Source: Bacillus altitudinis 41KF2b
GTDB lineage: Bacteria; Bacillota; Bacilli; Bacillales; Bacillaceae
Length of the DNA stretch: 64,000 bases
Direction: 5' to 3'
NCBI RefSeq assembly: GCF_000691145.1
Contig: NZ_ASJC01000003.1
Coordinates: 350,785 to 414,784, forward strand
Made by a program: the position numbers and the translations under genes. Shown here in pieces: positions 57,195 to 64,000 of the stretch (within the stretch, counting starts at the first letter, position 1; every line of letters begins with the position of its first letter). The notes under the pieces were generated by a model. That model searched no databases. It worked only from the letters and a program-made list of their open reading frames with translations, and was not told the origin of the DNA.

Positions 57195-58025
57195 CTAATC
57201 TTGCGATAAAATAAACTCACTTACTATTTTACCAAAAAAATGTGGTTGTTCCACATGAACTGTATGCCCGGCATGCTCTACTACTGTGAATTGACTGTAT
57301 TCAAGCGCCTGCTGCATACGTTTGGCGATGTGACAGAACTTTTTATCAAGTGTTCCGCAAATGAGTAAAACAGGCTGTTTTATCTGCTTTAATGCTTCCC
57401 ACATAGACGGCTGTGAGCCCGTTCCTATACCTTCTAAGCTGCGAGCCAGCCCGTTAGGATCGGCTTTTAGCCTTCCCTCTCTCAGTTGCGTTAGCCTGTC
57501 CGCTGGCAAGGATTTCTGCGAAGCAAACAGCGGAATGTTCTCCCAAAAATCCACAAATTGCGCTAATCCTTCATGTCTGATCTTTTGAGCTAGCTGATGA
57601 TCATGATTCAGCCTCTCCATCCGCTCTTTAAAAGAGTTCAGCCCTGGAGATGTACTCTCAAGAATCAACTTGTTTACTCGTTCTGGATAACGGGAGGCAA
57701 ATGATAAAGCAATACGCCCTCCCATAGAATATCCGAGAATGTTCACTTTATGAAGCTTTAATTGATCTAAAATCTCAGCAAGATCTGCCAGCTGCTGGGA
57801 CATTGCATATCTTCTTATACTCTTTGGTGAGTCTGTGCGGCCATGTCCAAGCAAGCTGACCTGAATCAATCTCGTATGTTTTTCTGTATAAGTATTCAAA
57901 AAAGCCCAAGAAGCTGTACTCCCTGTAAAGCCATGTAAACATAACGTGGCATTTTCAGCAGATGGGTTATGGTCTATCACCTCATACGCCACACCATCGT
58001 GCATTCGTATTATGAGTGAAGGCAT
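57195..58025 (-). CDS. menH: SHCHC synthase MenH
   Basis: 276 residues, alpha/beta hydrolase: [11 protein letters not shown] oxyanion loop, [12 protein letters not shown] nucleophile Ser, ICGTLDKKF and [12 protein letters not shown] for Asp/His. Eliminates pyruvate from SEPHCHC. Overlaps menD by 16 bases, 14 bases before menB. Confidence 0.92.
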   Translation of the reverse strand: MPSLIIRMHDGVAYEVIDHNPSAENATLCLHGFTGSTASWAFLNTYTEKHTRLIQVSLLGHGRTDSPKSIRRYAMSQQLADLAEILDQLKLHKVNILGYSMGGRIALSFASRYPERVNKLILESTSPGLNSFKERMERLNHDHQLAQKIRHEGLAQFVDFWENIPLFASQKSLPADRLTQLREGRLKADPNGLARSLEGIGTGSQPSMWEALKQIKQPVLLICGTLDKKFCHIAKRMQQALEYSQFTVVEHAGHTVHVEQPHFFGKIVSEFILSQD

Positions 58026-59752
58026 TCTTTTTTCACTTCCCTCAATATCTCGTCCATCATTTGGCGATGTTTGCCCACGCGAGAATGCCGGTCAGTTTCA
58101 ATCTCAATTAAATGAAGCCCTGGTTCTTGGATATGCGCCAAGTACACATCTTTTAACTCTTCTTTCGTTGTCGGCTTCGAATAGGTTCCCCCATATAGCT
58201 TTGATGCATACTCAAAATTCAACCCAGTCGGCGTACCAAAGAGCTTTTCATAATACGGTTCATCGGATGCCTGCGGAAGGAAAGAAAAGATTCCTCCTCC
58301 ATCATTGTTTAACAACACAACCGTGAGCGGAATGTCCATTAGCTTAGCTGCAAGAAGACCGTTCATATCATGGTAAAAAGACAAATCGCCGATGACTAAA
58401 GTGATGGGTTGTTTCAAGGCTGCATATGTTCCAAGAGCTGTGGACACAACACCATCAATGCCATTTGCTCCGCGATTCGCCATCATCCGAAACGGTTTTG
58501 ACTGCGTTTCAAAAAAGGTATCGACATCTCGAATAGGCATACTATTTCCGATAAAGAGCACACTCTCTTTTGGCAAAATGTGCTGCAGCTGACGATACAC
58601 ATTTCCCTCAAATGTCAGGTCCTCATCATTGTATTGATTTGCATGCATTCTAAAAGAAGAATTGACACTCTGCCAGCGTCGTAAATAAGATGTATCCTGA
58701 CGCTTTTCCGCTCTCATCAAGACTTCTTCTACAAAAGAGGCTGCATGACTTTCAATCATGTATGATGCGCTTAAACCAGGATCTCGATAACCACCCGCAG
58801 CATCGACGACAATCTGCTTCACTTCCGCATGCTTTTCCAGCCACTTAAATAAAGGCTTAGACACAGGCATCGGTCCAAAACGAATGACCATTTCAGGCAA
58901 GAGATGCTGCTGCAATGCCTCATCTTTTAACAAAGAATCGTATGCATCTATAATGTATTCTTCACTTTCATGTCCATTTCGCAAAAGAGAAAGCGGGTCA
59001 GCTAAAATTGGCAGATGCAAAGCTTTTGCAAGACGTAACACTGACGCCTGCTCTTCCGCCGAGTAAAGTTCACCAGCAACAATGATTCCTTTTGCCGCTT
59101 TGTTCATGATAGACACTAATTCTGACATAACCCGATCATCCGGACGAGCTTGACCTGTTGCTAAAACTTTGTTCGCAGCTACTTCTTCTCTATCAAAAGG
59201 ATCAATAGACAAGTCAGGTAGCAATGGTTCTCTCAGCGGCACATTCACCTGAACTGGTCCCTTTGGCTCCTGCATTGACACGTGACTTGCCCTAGCAGCA
59301 GCAGTTTGGACATACCGCAGCATCGTTTGGCTTTCTTCTGGCAAGGCTAAGTCTGTGAACCATTTAACAAACTTACCGAATAAGAATTGCTGATCAATCG
59401 CTTGAGGTGCCCCAACCTCCCTCAATTCGTGCGGCCGATCAGCAGTTAAAACAATCAGTGGTACCCGGGAATAATGTGCCTCGACAACAGCTGGGTAAAA
59501 GTTAGCTGCTGCCGTACCTGATGTACAAATGAGTAGCACTGGTGTTTGGCTCGCTTTCGCAAGACCCAGTGCATAAAAAGCAGCAGACCGTTCATCCACT
59601 AACACATGGACATTGATTTCTTGATGAGCAAGAGCGAGCATCGCAAGCGGTGTTGAACGGGAGCCAGGACAAACAACTGCCTCCTTCACACCACTTTGCA
59701 CAAATTCATCCATTAATCTGCCAATATATCTTGTCATGATTTGATTATTCAA
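58010..59752 (-). CDS. menD: SEPHCHC synthase MenD
   Basis: 580 residues from TTG at 59752, eight bases after GGAGG; the same length as B. subtilis MenD. Thiamine-diphosphate enzyme: [12 protein letters not shown] with the catalytic Glu region, [13 protein letters not shown] as the ThDP/metal motif, and [10 protein letters not shown]. Joins 2-oxoglutarate and isochorismate. Overlaps menF by eight bases. Confidence 0.96.
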   Translation of the reverse strand: MNNQIMTRYIGRLMDEFVQSGVKEAVVCPGSRSTPLAMLALAHQEINVHVLVDERSAAFYALGLAKASQTPVLLICTSGTAAANFYPAVVEAHYSRVPLIVLTADRPHELREVGAPQAIDQQFLFGKFVKWFTDLALPEESQTMLRYVQTAAARASHVSMQEPKGPVQVNVPLREPLLPDLSIDPFDREEVAANKVLATGQARPDDRVMSELVSIMNKAAKGIIVAGELYSAEEQASVLRLAKALHLPILADPLSLLRNGHESEEYIIDAYDSLLKDEALQQHLLPEMVIRFGPMPVSKPLFKWLEKHAEVKQIVVDAAGGYRDPGLSASYMIESHAASFVEEVLMRAEKRQDTSYLRRWQSVNSSFRMHANQYNDEDLTFEGNVYRQLQHILPKESVLFIGNSMPIRDVDTFFETQSKPFRMMANRGANGIDGVVSTALGTYAALKQPITLVIGDLSFYHDMNGLLAAKLMDIPLTVVLLNNDGGGIFSFLPQASDEPYYEKLFGTPTGLNFEYASKLYGGTYSKPTTKEELKDVYLAHIQEPGLHLIEIETDRHSRVGKHRQMMDEILREVKKECLHS

Positions 59753-61163
59753 TAGGACGACCTCCAAGAGCAGACAGCATTGGTCTTAATTTCACTTGCG
59801 TTTCTTCATACTCTTGTTTTGCAAGGGAATCCTCTACAATTCCACATCCAGCAAACAAACGAACTTGGTCTTCCTCAATAAGACCTGATCGAATGGCGAC
59901 AGCAAATTCTCCATTGTCCTTAGAATCAATCCATCCCACTGGCGCCGCATACCAACCGCGTTTCAACGGTTCGATTTCACGAATCACCTCTACCGCTTTT
60001 TCCTTAGGATATCCTCCAAGCGCTGGTGTTGGATGAAGCTGTTCAATTAATGAAAAGAGTGAACAGCTGCTTTTGATTTCTCCCACAATGGGTGTAAATA
60101 AATGCTGAATGTTTTTCGTTTTATAAAGACTTGGTTGATTTGGCTTATGCACATGATGGCAGTTTGCTTCAAATGCCTGCTCAATCATATTCACGACAAT
60201 TTGATGTTCAATCAAATTTTTCTCATCATGAAGCAGTTCCTCACCTAGTGCCTGATCTTCTACTTCATCTTGACCACGTACAATAGAACCTGCCAAACAA
60301 GATGAAAAGACTTCACCACCGCTTTTTTTCACTAAACGTTCAGGAGTCGCCCCGACAAATGCTTGTCTTCCCTGCTCTATAGCAAATACATAACTCGTTG
60401 TTTGATGTTTTAGTAATTCTGCTAATAGTGGAGCGAGTTCTATTTGATTTTTATAGTGAAGCAAGACTTCTCTTGCTAAAACAACCTTTTCATATTCGTT
60501 CACACGAATGTGTTCTGTCGCTTCATGGATTGCTTTCATCCATTCCTGGACATCTAACTCTTCCATATGAACAAGCTCAGCTTGTCCATGATTTCTGACA
60601 GGCAATGCATCAAAATTAGAAGCTTTCTGTTCTAACTCTTGAATGAGCTGATGAACATTCCCGTCCACCTCGTTCCATTCATTGATCGTTAGAAACGTGC
60701 CTTCTTTTGAAACAGTCAGCATCATCGATGGCACAAAAAAATGAGCCTCGCCAAATGCTTCCCAGTGACGCGCCTTTTCTTCGTATGGATCAAATGAAAA
60801 TCCTCCAAATAAAAGCGGACCAACTGCCGCTTGCTTTAACTCCTTCTCATCATGAAAATGGAACATATGCTGTTTCAGCTGCTCCCATTCTTGATGGACG
60901 ATATTGAATCGTTCTTTGCCTTGCTCTGATGATTTAATCACGGCCGCTCTGCCAAGTCCAGAAAATATCATTTGGCTTTCTGGATCAGACCAAAAAAACC
61001 GCTCGCCTAAAAAATCCGCTTCGCCGCTTTGGAAAAAGGCAAGAGGATCCAGATCGTCAACTCTTCTGGAGTAGCTTATCAAAACAGCATGGTTGACGTT
61101 ATTCGCTTCTTCTAATGTCGCAAGCGCTTCCTGCCGGAAAGTACTTTGCACTGTTGTCACCAT
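59745..61163 (-). CDS. menF: Isochorismate synthase MenF
   Basis: 472 residues from ATG at 61163, eight bases after GGAGG; the longer frame has no ribosome site. Chorismate-binding fold: [32 protein letters not shown] and GCGIVEDS. First step of menaquinone synthesis. First gene of menFDHBEC. Confidence 0.95.
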   Translation of the reverse strand: MVTTVQSTFRQEALATLEEANNVNHAVLISYSRRVDDLDPLAFFQSGEADFLGERFFWSDPESQMIFSGLGRAAVIKSSEQGKERFNIVHQEWEQLKQHMFHFHDEKELKQAAVGPLLFGGFSFDPYEEKARHWEAFGEAHFFVPSMMLTVSKEGTFLTINEWNEVDGNVHQLIQELEQKASNFDALPVRNHGQAELVHMEELDVQEWMKAIHEATEHIRVNEYEKVVLAREVLLHYKNQIELAPLLAELLKHQTTSYVFAIEQGRQAFVGATPERLVKKSGGEVFSSCLAGSIVRGQDEVEDQALGEELLHDEKNLIEHQIVVNMIEQAFEANCHHVHKPNQPSLYKTKNIQHLFTPIVGEIKSSCSLFSLIEQLHPTPALGGYPKEKAVEVIREIEPLKRGWYAAPVGWIDSKDNGEFAVAIRSGLIEEDQVRLFAGCGIVEDSLAKQEYEETQVKLRPMLSALGGRPIE

Positions 61164-61546
61164 GATACATTCCTCCAAAATCCATGAAATAACATATAAA
61201 AATAAAACCATCATGTAAAAAAATACATGAACATTCGAGTATGTCGAATGACCTGCTTTTCTATTATAAACCTTAACAGATGAACTTAGTAAAGAAAACA
61301 GCTTTTAAAACCTCGAATCCTTATTATATCACGCTTTCAAGATTTTTTCGCTCCCGCTTATTGAAATGAGAACATCCCTTAAAAAATGGTAAGACCTGTT
61401 CGAAGATCAAGCTTTCTCTCTAGATGGGAACGATTAGCAAACATCTTTTTCTTGTTTCATCGCATCAATATATTGACACCTTTTTGAACTTTGCTAAACT
61501 GGAATTTGGACGTGTACGTATTTTTTTATTTAAAGGAGTATATTTT
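61164..61546. promoter_or_regulatory. menF-menA divergent control region
   Basis: 383 bases without a gene. For menA, TTGACA (61473-61478), 16 bases, TAAACT (61495-61500) looks like a sigma-A promoter. Upstream of menF there are two small inverted repeats, ATTCGA-N5-TCGAAT near 61234-61250 and CATGTA/TACATG just beside it; no known operator is recognised. Confidence 0.55.
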
Positions 61547-62485
61547 ATGCAGCATCAATCGATATCAGATCAGCTTTCACCAATTAAGCCTGATAAAAAC
61601 TGGCGGATTTGGTGGAATTTACTACGACCGCATACATTAACAGCGGCATTTATTCCCGTTACTTTAGGAACTGTCCTAGCACTTCCGAGTGGTCAAATAC
61701 ATGTTGGGCTATTTTTAGCTATGCTATTTGCATCGATGTTTATCCAAATTGCAACGAACATGTTTAATGAGTACTTTGATTATGTTCGCGGATTGGACAA
61801 TGAGAAATCTGTCGGTATCGGCGGAGCGATCGTGAGAAACGGTGTAAAACCAAAAACAGTTTTAGGCCTCGCTTATGCCTTATTTGCGCTTTCTTTATTA
61901 CTTGGGATCTATATTTGCATGATGTCTAGCTGGTGGATTGCACTCATAGGACTAATTTGTATGGCAGCAGGCTATTTTTATACCGGTGGCCCTGTACCAA
62001 TTGCTTATACACCATTTGGAGAACTTGTATCAGGTGCTTTTATGGGACTAGGCATCATTTTAATTAGTTTCTATATCCAAACAGGAACATTGACATCAAA
62101 AGCTGTGCTCATTTCATTACCTATCTCTATTTTAGTTGGTGCCATCTTACTGTCGAACAACATCCGTGATTTAGACGGTGATAAAGAGAATGGACGAAAG
62201 ACACTTGCTATCCTAGCTGGACGTAAAGCGGCAGTCAACATCCTACTTTCCATGTTTGTGATCTCATATGTACTCATTTTTGTTTATATCTTTATGGATA
62301 TCGTGGGTCTTTGGAGTCTTCTTGTCTTACTCAGTGTGCCAAAAGCTTATACAGCCATTAAAGAATTTAAGCAAAAAGAAAAACCAATTGAATTAATGAA
62401 TGCCATGAAGTCGACAGCACAAACCAATACGTTTTTTGGTTTCCTGTTAACGATCGCATTGATCTTACAATATTATCTCGCATAA
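61547..62485 (+). CDS. menA: 1,4-Dihydroxy-2-naphthoate polyprenyltransferase
   Basis: 312 residues from ATG at 61547, eight bases after AAAGGAG; the ORF from 61424 is too long. UbiA family, about eight membrane segments; Asp-rich motifs NMFNEYFDYVRGLD and NNIRDLDGDKENGRKT bind the prenyl diphosphate. Makes demethylmenaquinone. Divergent from the men operon. Confidence 0.95.
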   Translation: MQHQSISDQLSPIKPDKNWRIWWNLLRPHTLTAAFIPVTLGTVLALPSGQIHVGLFLAMLFASMFIQIATNMFNEYFDYVRGLDNEKSVGIGGAIVRNGVKPKTVLGLAYALFALSLLLGIYICMMSSWWIALIGLICMAAGYFYTGGPVPIAYTPFGELVSGAFMGLGIILISFYIQTGTLTSKAVLISLPISILVGAILLSNNIRDLDGDKENGRKTLAILAGRKAAVNILLSMFVISYVLIFVYIFMDIVGLWSLLVLLSVPKAYTAIKEFKQKEKPIELMNAMKSTAQTNTFFGFLLTIALILQYYLA

Positions 62486-62490
62486 CACGA

Positions 62491-62517
62491 AACGCCTGCA
62501 GCCGCAGGCGTTTTTTA
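62491..62517 (+). terminator. menA terminator
   Basis: AACGCCTGC / GCAGGCGTT with a 4-base loop and T6. Confidence 0.93.
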
Positions 62518-62602
62518 TTGAAGAATTGCTTCAAATTGGCACAAGTCTTACATAAAAATTTGCTCATACTAACAATATGTTTGATATGAAAGGGTGATCG
62601 CT

Positions 62603-63337
62603 TTGTTGTCTAAAAACGAATTACATCAGTTGAAGCAGCGACTTCTCGATGAAAAACAAGAAATTGAAGCCAAAAGCCATGATGATGAACAGAAAGTATC
62701 ATTTCCTTATGATTCAGTGGGCGAACTGTCAGCCTATGATAACCACCCTGGCGACCAAGGGACAGAACTATTCGAACGCGGAAAAGACATTGCCTTAAAC
62801 AGTTTGGAACATGAGCATCTTTCCGATATCAATGAAGCACTCCAAGCAATGGCAGACGGCTCTTATGGTTTGTGTAAAGTGTGTAAAGCCCCTATTCCTA
62901 AAGAACGCTTAGAAGCCCTTCCCATCGCCGTCACATGCACAGAGCATTCAAAAGAACAGACCGTTTCACAAAACCGTCCCATTGAAGAAGATTTATTAAG
63001 TCCACCATCAGGGAAATTTGAAAATGAAGAAAGTGCTGCATATGATGGAGAAGATGCCTACCAAGACGTAGAACGCTATGGGAACTCTGATACCCCGTCC
63101 GATATGGAATTTCCTCCATTGACATACGATGATGTGTATACACAATCAGAAGATGAAGATTATGTGGAAGACTATGAAGGGTTTGCAGCTGCTGATATTG
63201 AAGGAAAAGCAAGTAAGGTCTATCCAAATAAAGCACACGAAGCTTATGAAGAAGCATTAGATGAAGAAGGCGTCATGACGGTGTTTGGTGACTTGAAGCC
63301 TTACGAAGAAGATCCTTATACTAAAAAAAATCATTAG
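62603..63337 (+). CDS. yteA: DksA/TraR-type zinc-finger protein (YteA)
   Basis: 244 residues from TTG at 62603, eight bases after AAAGGG, giving MLSKNELHQLKQ. N-terminal coiled coil, then HPGDQGTELFERGKDIAL, a DksA-like finger YGLCKVCKAPIPKERLEALP with a further Cys in TCTEH, and an acidic, Tyr-rich C-terminus ending in EEGVMTVFGDLKPYEED. Bacillus YteA/YocK group; thought to touch RNA polymerase or sporulation, unproven. Confidence 0.88.
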   Translation: MLSKNELHQLKQRLLDEKQEIEAKSHDDEQKVSFPYDSVGELSAYDNHPGDQGTELFERGKDIALNSLEHEHLSDINEALQAMADGSYGLCKVCKAPIPKERLEALPIAVTCTEHSKEQTVSQNRPIEEDLLSPPSGKFENEESAAYDGEDAYQDVERYGNSDTPSDMEFPPLTYDDVYTQSEDEDYVEDYEGFAAADIEGKASKVYPNKAHEAYEEALDEEGVMTVFGDLKPYEEDPYTKKNH

Positions 63338-63362
63338 TCCCCACATATTGGGGGCTTGATGT
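63335..63362 (+). terminator. Weak terminator after yteA
   Basis: CCCC / GGGG stem around ACATATT, followed by CTTGATGTTT; few T residues. Confidence 0.45.
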
Positions 63363-63425
63363 TTATATCATGTAATAATTGGGAAATAAGTTGAAGAGTG
63401 AATTTGATTGGGAGGAGATTTCTGG

Positions 63426-63902
63426 ATGGCTAAAAAAAGTATCATTTGGGCGGTTATCGTCTTCTTTATTACATACGCATTATTTTCTATTGCAGGGTTC
63501 CTGTTCCCTATCGACAGAGAATGGTATGACGCACTAAATAAACCTGAATGGACACCTAGTGGTGGTGTCATTGGTACGGTCTGGGCTATCTTATTCGCCC
63601 TCATTTCGTTATCTGCCGCCATCATTTATGCAAAGTACGGTTTTCAAAAAATCACATTACCATTTTGGATTCTGTTTCTTTTAAATTATGTATTCAATCA
63701 AGCCTTTAGCTTTTTTCAATTTACACAAAAAGATTTATTTGCAGCTACGATCGACTGCCTGCTTGTAGCACTGACAGCACTCGCACTTGTCATCGTCTCA
63801 CGTAAACTAAGCAATGTTGTCCCAATTTTATTGATTCCTTATGTTTTATGGGGATTCTTTGCGACATACTTGTCTTATACGATCTATTCCATGAATATGT
63901 AA
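63426..63902 (+). CDS. TspO/MBR family protein
   Basis: 158 residues from ATG at 63426, eight bases after GGGAGGAG. Five membrane segments; WYDALNKPEWTPSGGVIGTVWAI holds the family Pro/Trp motif (KPxWxPP-like). Binds tetrapyrroles or lipids in other bacteria. Matches B. subtilis YtaB by type; symbol not asserted. Confidence 0.88.
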   Translation: MAKKSIIWAVIVFFITYALFSIAGFLFPIDREWYDALNKPEWTPSGGVIGTVWAILFALISLSAAIIYAKYGFQKITLPFWILFLLNYVFNQAFSFFQFTQKDLFAATIDCLLVALTALALVIVSRKLSNVVPILLIPYVLWGFFATYLSYTIYSMNM

Positions 63903-63905
63903 GAA

Positions 63906-63936
63906 AAGACCGCTATGATGGCGGTCTTTCGTTTTG
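63906..63936 (+). terminator. Terminator of the TspO gene
   Basis: AAAGACCGC / GCGGTCTTT, 7-base loop, then CGTTTT. Confidence 0.88.
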
Positions 63937-63940
63937 TGGA

Positions 63941-63995
63941 AAATAAAAAAGAGGTCTTTATTAGACCTCCAGGCTGTCGAGAAAATCTCGACAGC
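63941..63995 (-). terminator. Tandem hairpins ending a gene beyond the right edge
   Basis: On the minus strand a GCTGTCGAGA / TCTCGACAGC hairpin (10 bp, loop 3) is followed by GAGGTCT / AGACCTC and TTTTTTATTTT. It must end a minus-strand gene outside the window. Confidence 0.75.
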
Positions 63996-64000
63996 TTTAT

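Noticed and set aside
61234..61265. Terminator or attenuator in the menF leader
   Set aside because: The two small inverted repeats do not form a stem directly followed by a T-run; no clear attenuation structure.

Overview
The window is chromosomal DNA from a low-to-moderate GC Bacillus. Its gene order closely follows the yt* region of the B. subtilis chromosome (yte/ytc/ytb - leuS - ytv - ytr - mnmL/mnmM - ytp - asnB - metK - pckA - ytm - ytl - ytk - luxS - yth - men - yteA). The inserted carotenoid genes and the protein sequences best suit the B. pumilus / B. safensis / B. altitudinis group; this is inference from recall of gene order and protein similarity, not from a search. No rRNA, tRNA, CRISPR array, prophage or intact transposase was seen.

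Layout. 1-13.2 kb: rhamnogalacturonan (pectin) uptake and breakdown genes in two blocks, yteP-R-S-T and ytcP-Q, separated by the AraC-type regulator ytdP and an HxlR regulator / MFS exporter / aldo-keto reductase set (ytcD, ytbD, ytbE), then ytbQ and ytaP. 13.3-16.1 kb: leuS with a leucine T-box leader. 16.2-18.5 kb: ytvB, a small basic ORF, the blue-light receptor ytvA and a coiled-coil membrane protein with a sunset-like C-terminus. 18.5-23.1 kb: the ytr ABC-transporter operon with a YtrA operator; it has one YtrC/D-type permease where B. subtilis has two. 23.3-31.3 kb: a small membrane protein, ytzC, tRNA wobble-modification pair mnmL-mnmM, a Spo0M protein, sesquarterpene synthase ytpB, ytpA, ytoA and asnB. 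31.4-34.8 kb: metK behind a SAM-I riboswitch and pckA behind a CcpN-type operator. 34.8-40.0 kb: ytmB, ytmA and a four-gene, overlapping carotenoid-type operon. 40.1-45.0 kb: ytlACD importer, Nudix hydrolase ytkD, and a TerD-AIM24 stress pair. 44.9-45.15 kb: a structured element with imperfect terminal inverted repeats bracketed by two copies of the same 22-bp terminator sequence. 45.1-50.7 kb: small proteins, a holin-like protein, dps (sigma-B promoter), ytkA, luxS, yidD, a beta-carbonic anhydrase, and the Zur-controlled znuA and rpmE2. 50.7-53.6 kb: cytochrome bd-like ythAB and two small genes. 53.7-62.5 kb: the menaquinone operon menFDHBEC with menA divergent. 62.6-63.9 kb: yteA and a TspO protein.

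How the genes work together: the left part takes up and cleaves unsaturated rhamnogalacturonan disaccharides under AraC and probably CcpA control. The men block builds menaquinone from chorismate, the electron carrier used by quinol oxidases such as ythAB. znuA plus the Cys-free L31 form a zinc-starvation response (import and ribosomal zinc sparing). metK, luxS, mnmL and mnmM all belong to or use S-adenosylmethionine metabolism. Many published-style ORF starts needed moving to an internal ATG/GTG/TTG that sits 5-10 bases after a good Shine-Dalgarno sequence; several genes (leuS, mnmL, ytpA, ytpB, ytrB, ytrF, rpmE2, menD, yteA, ytlA) start with TTG.
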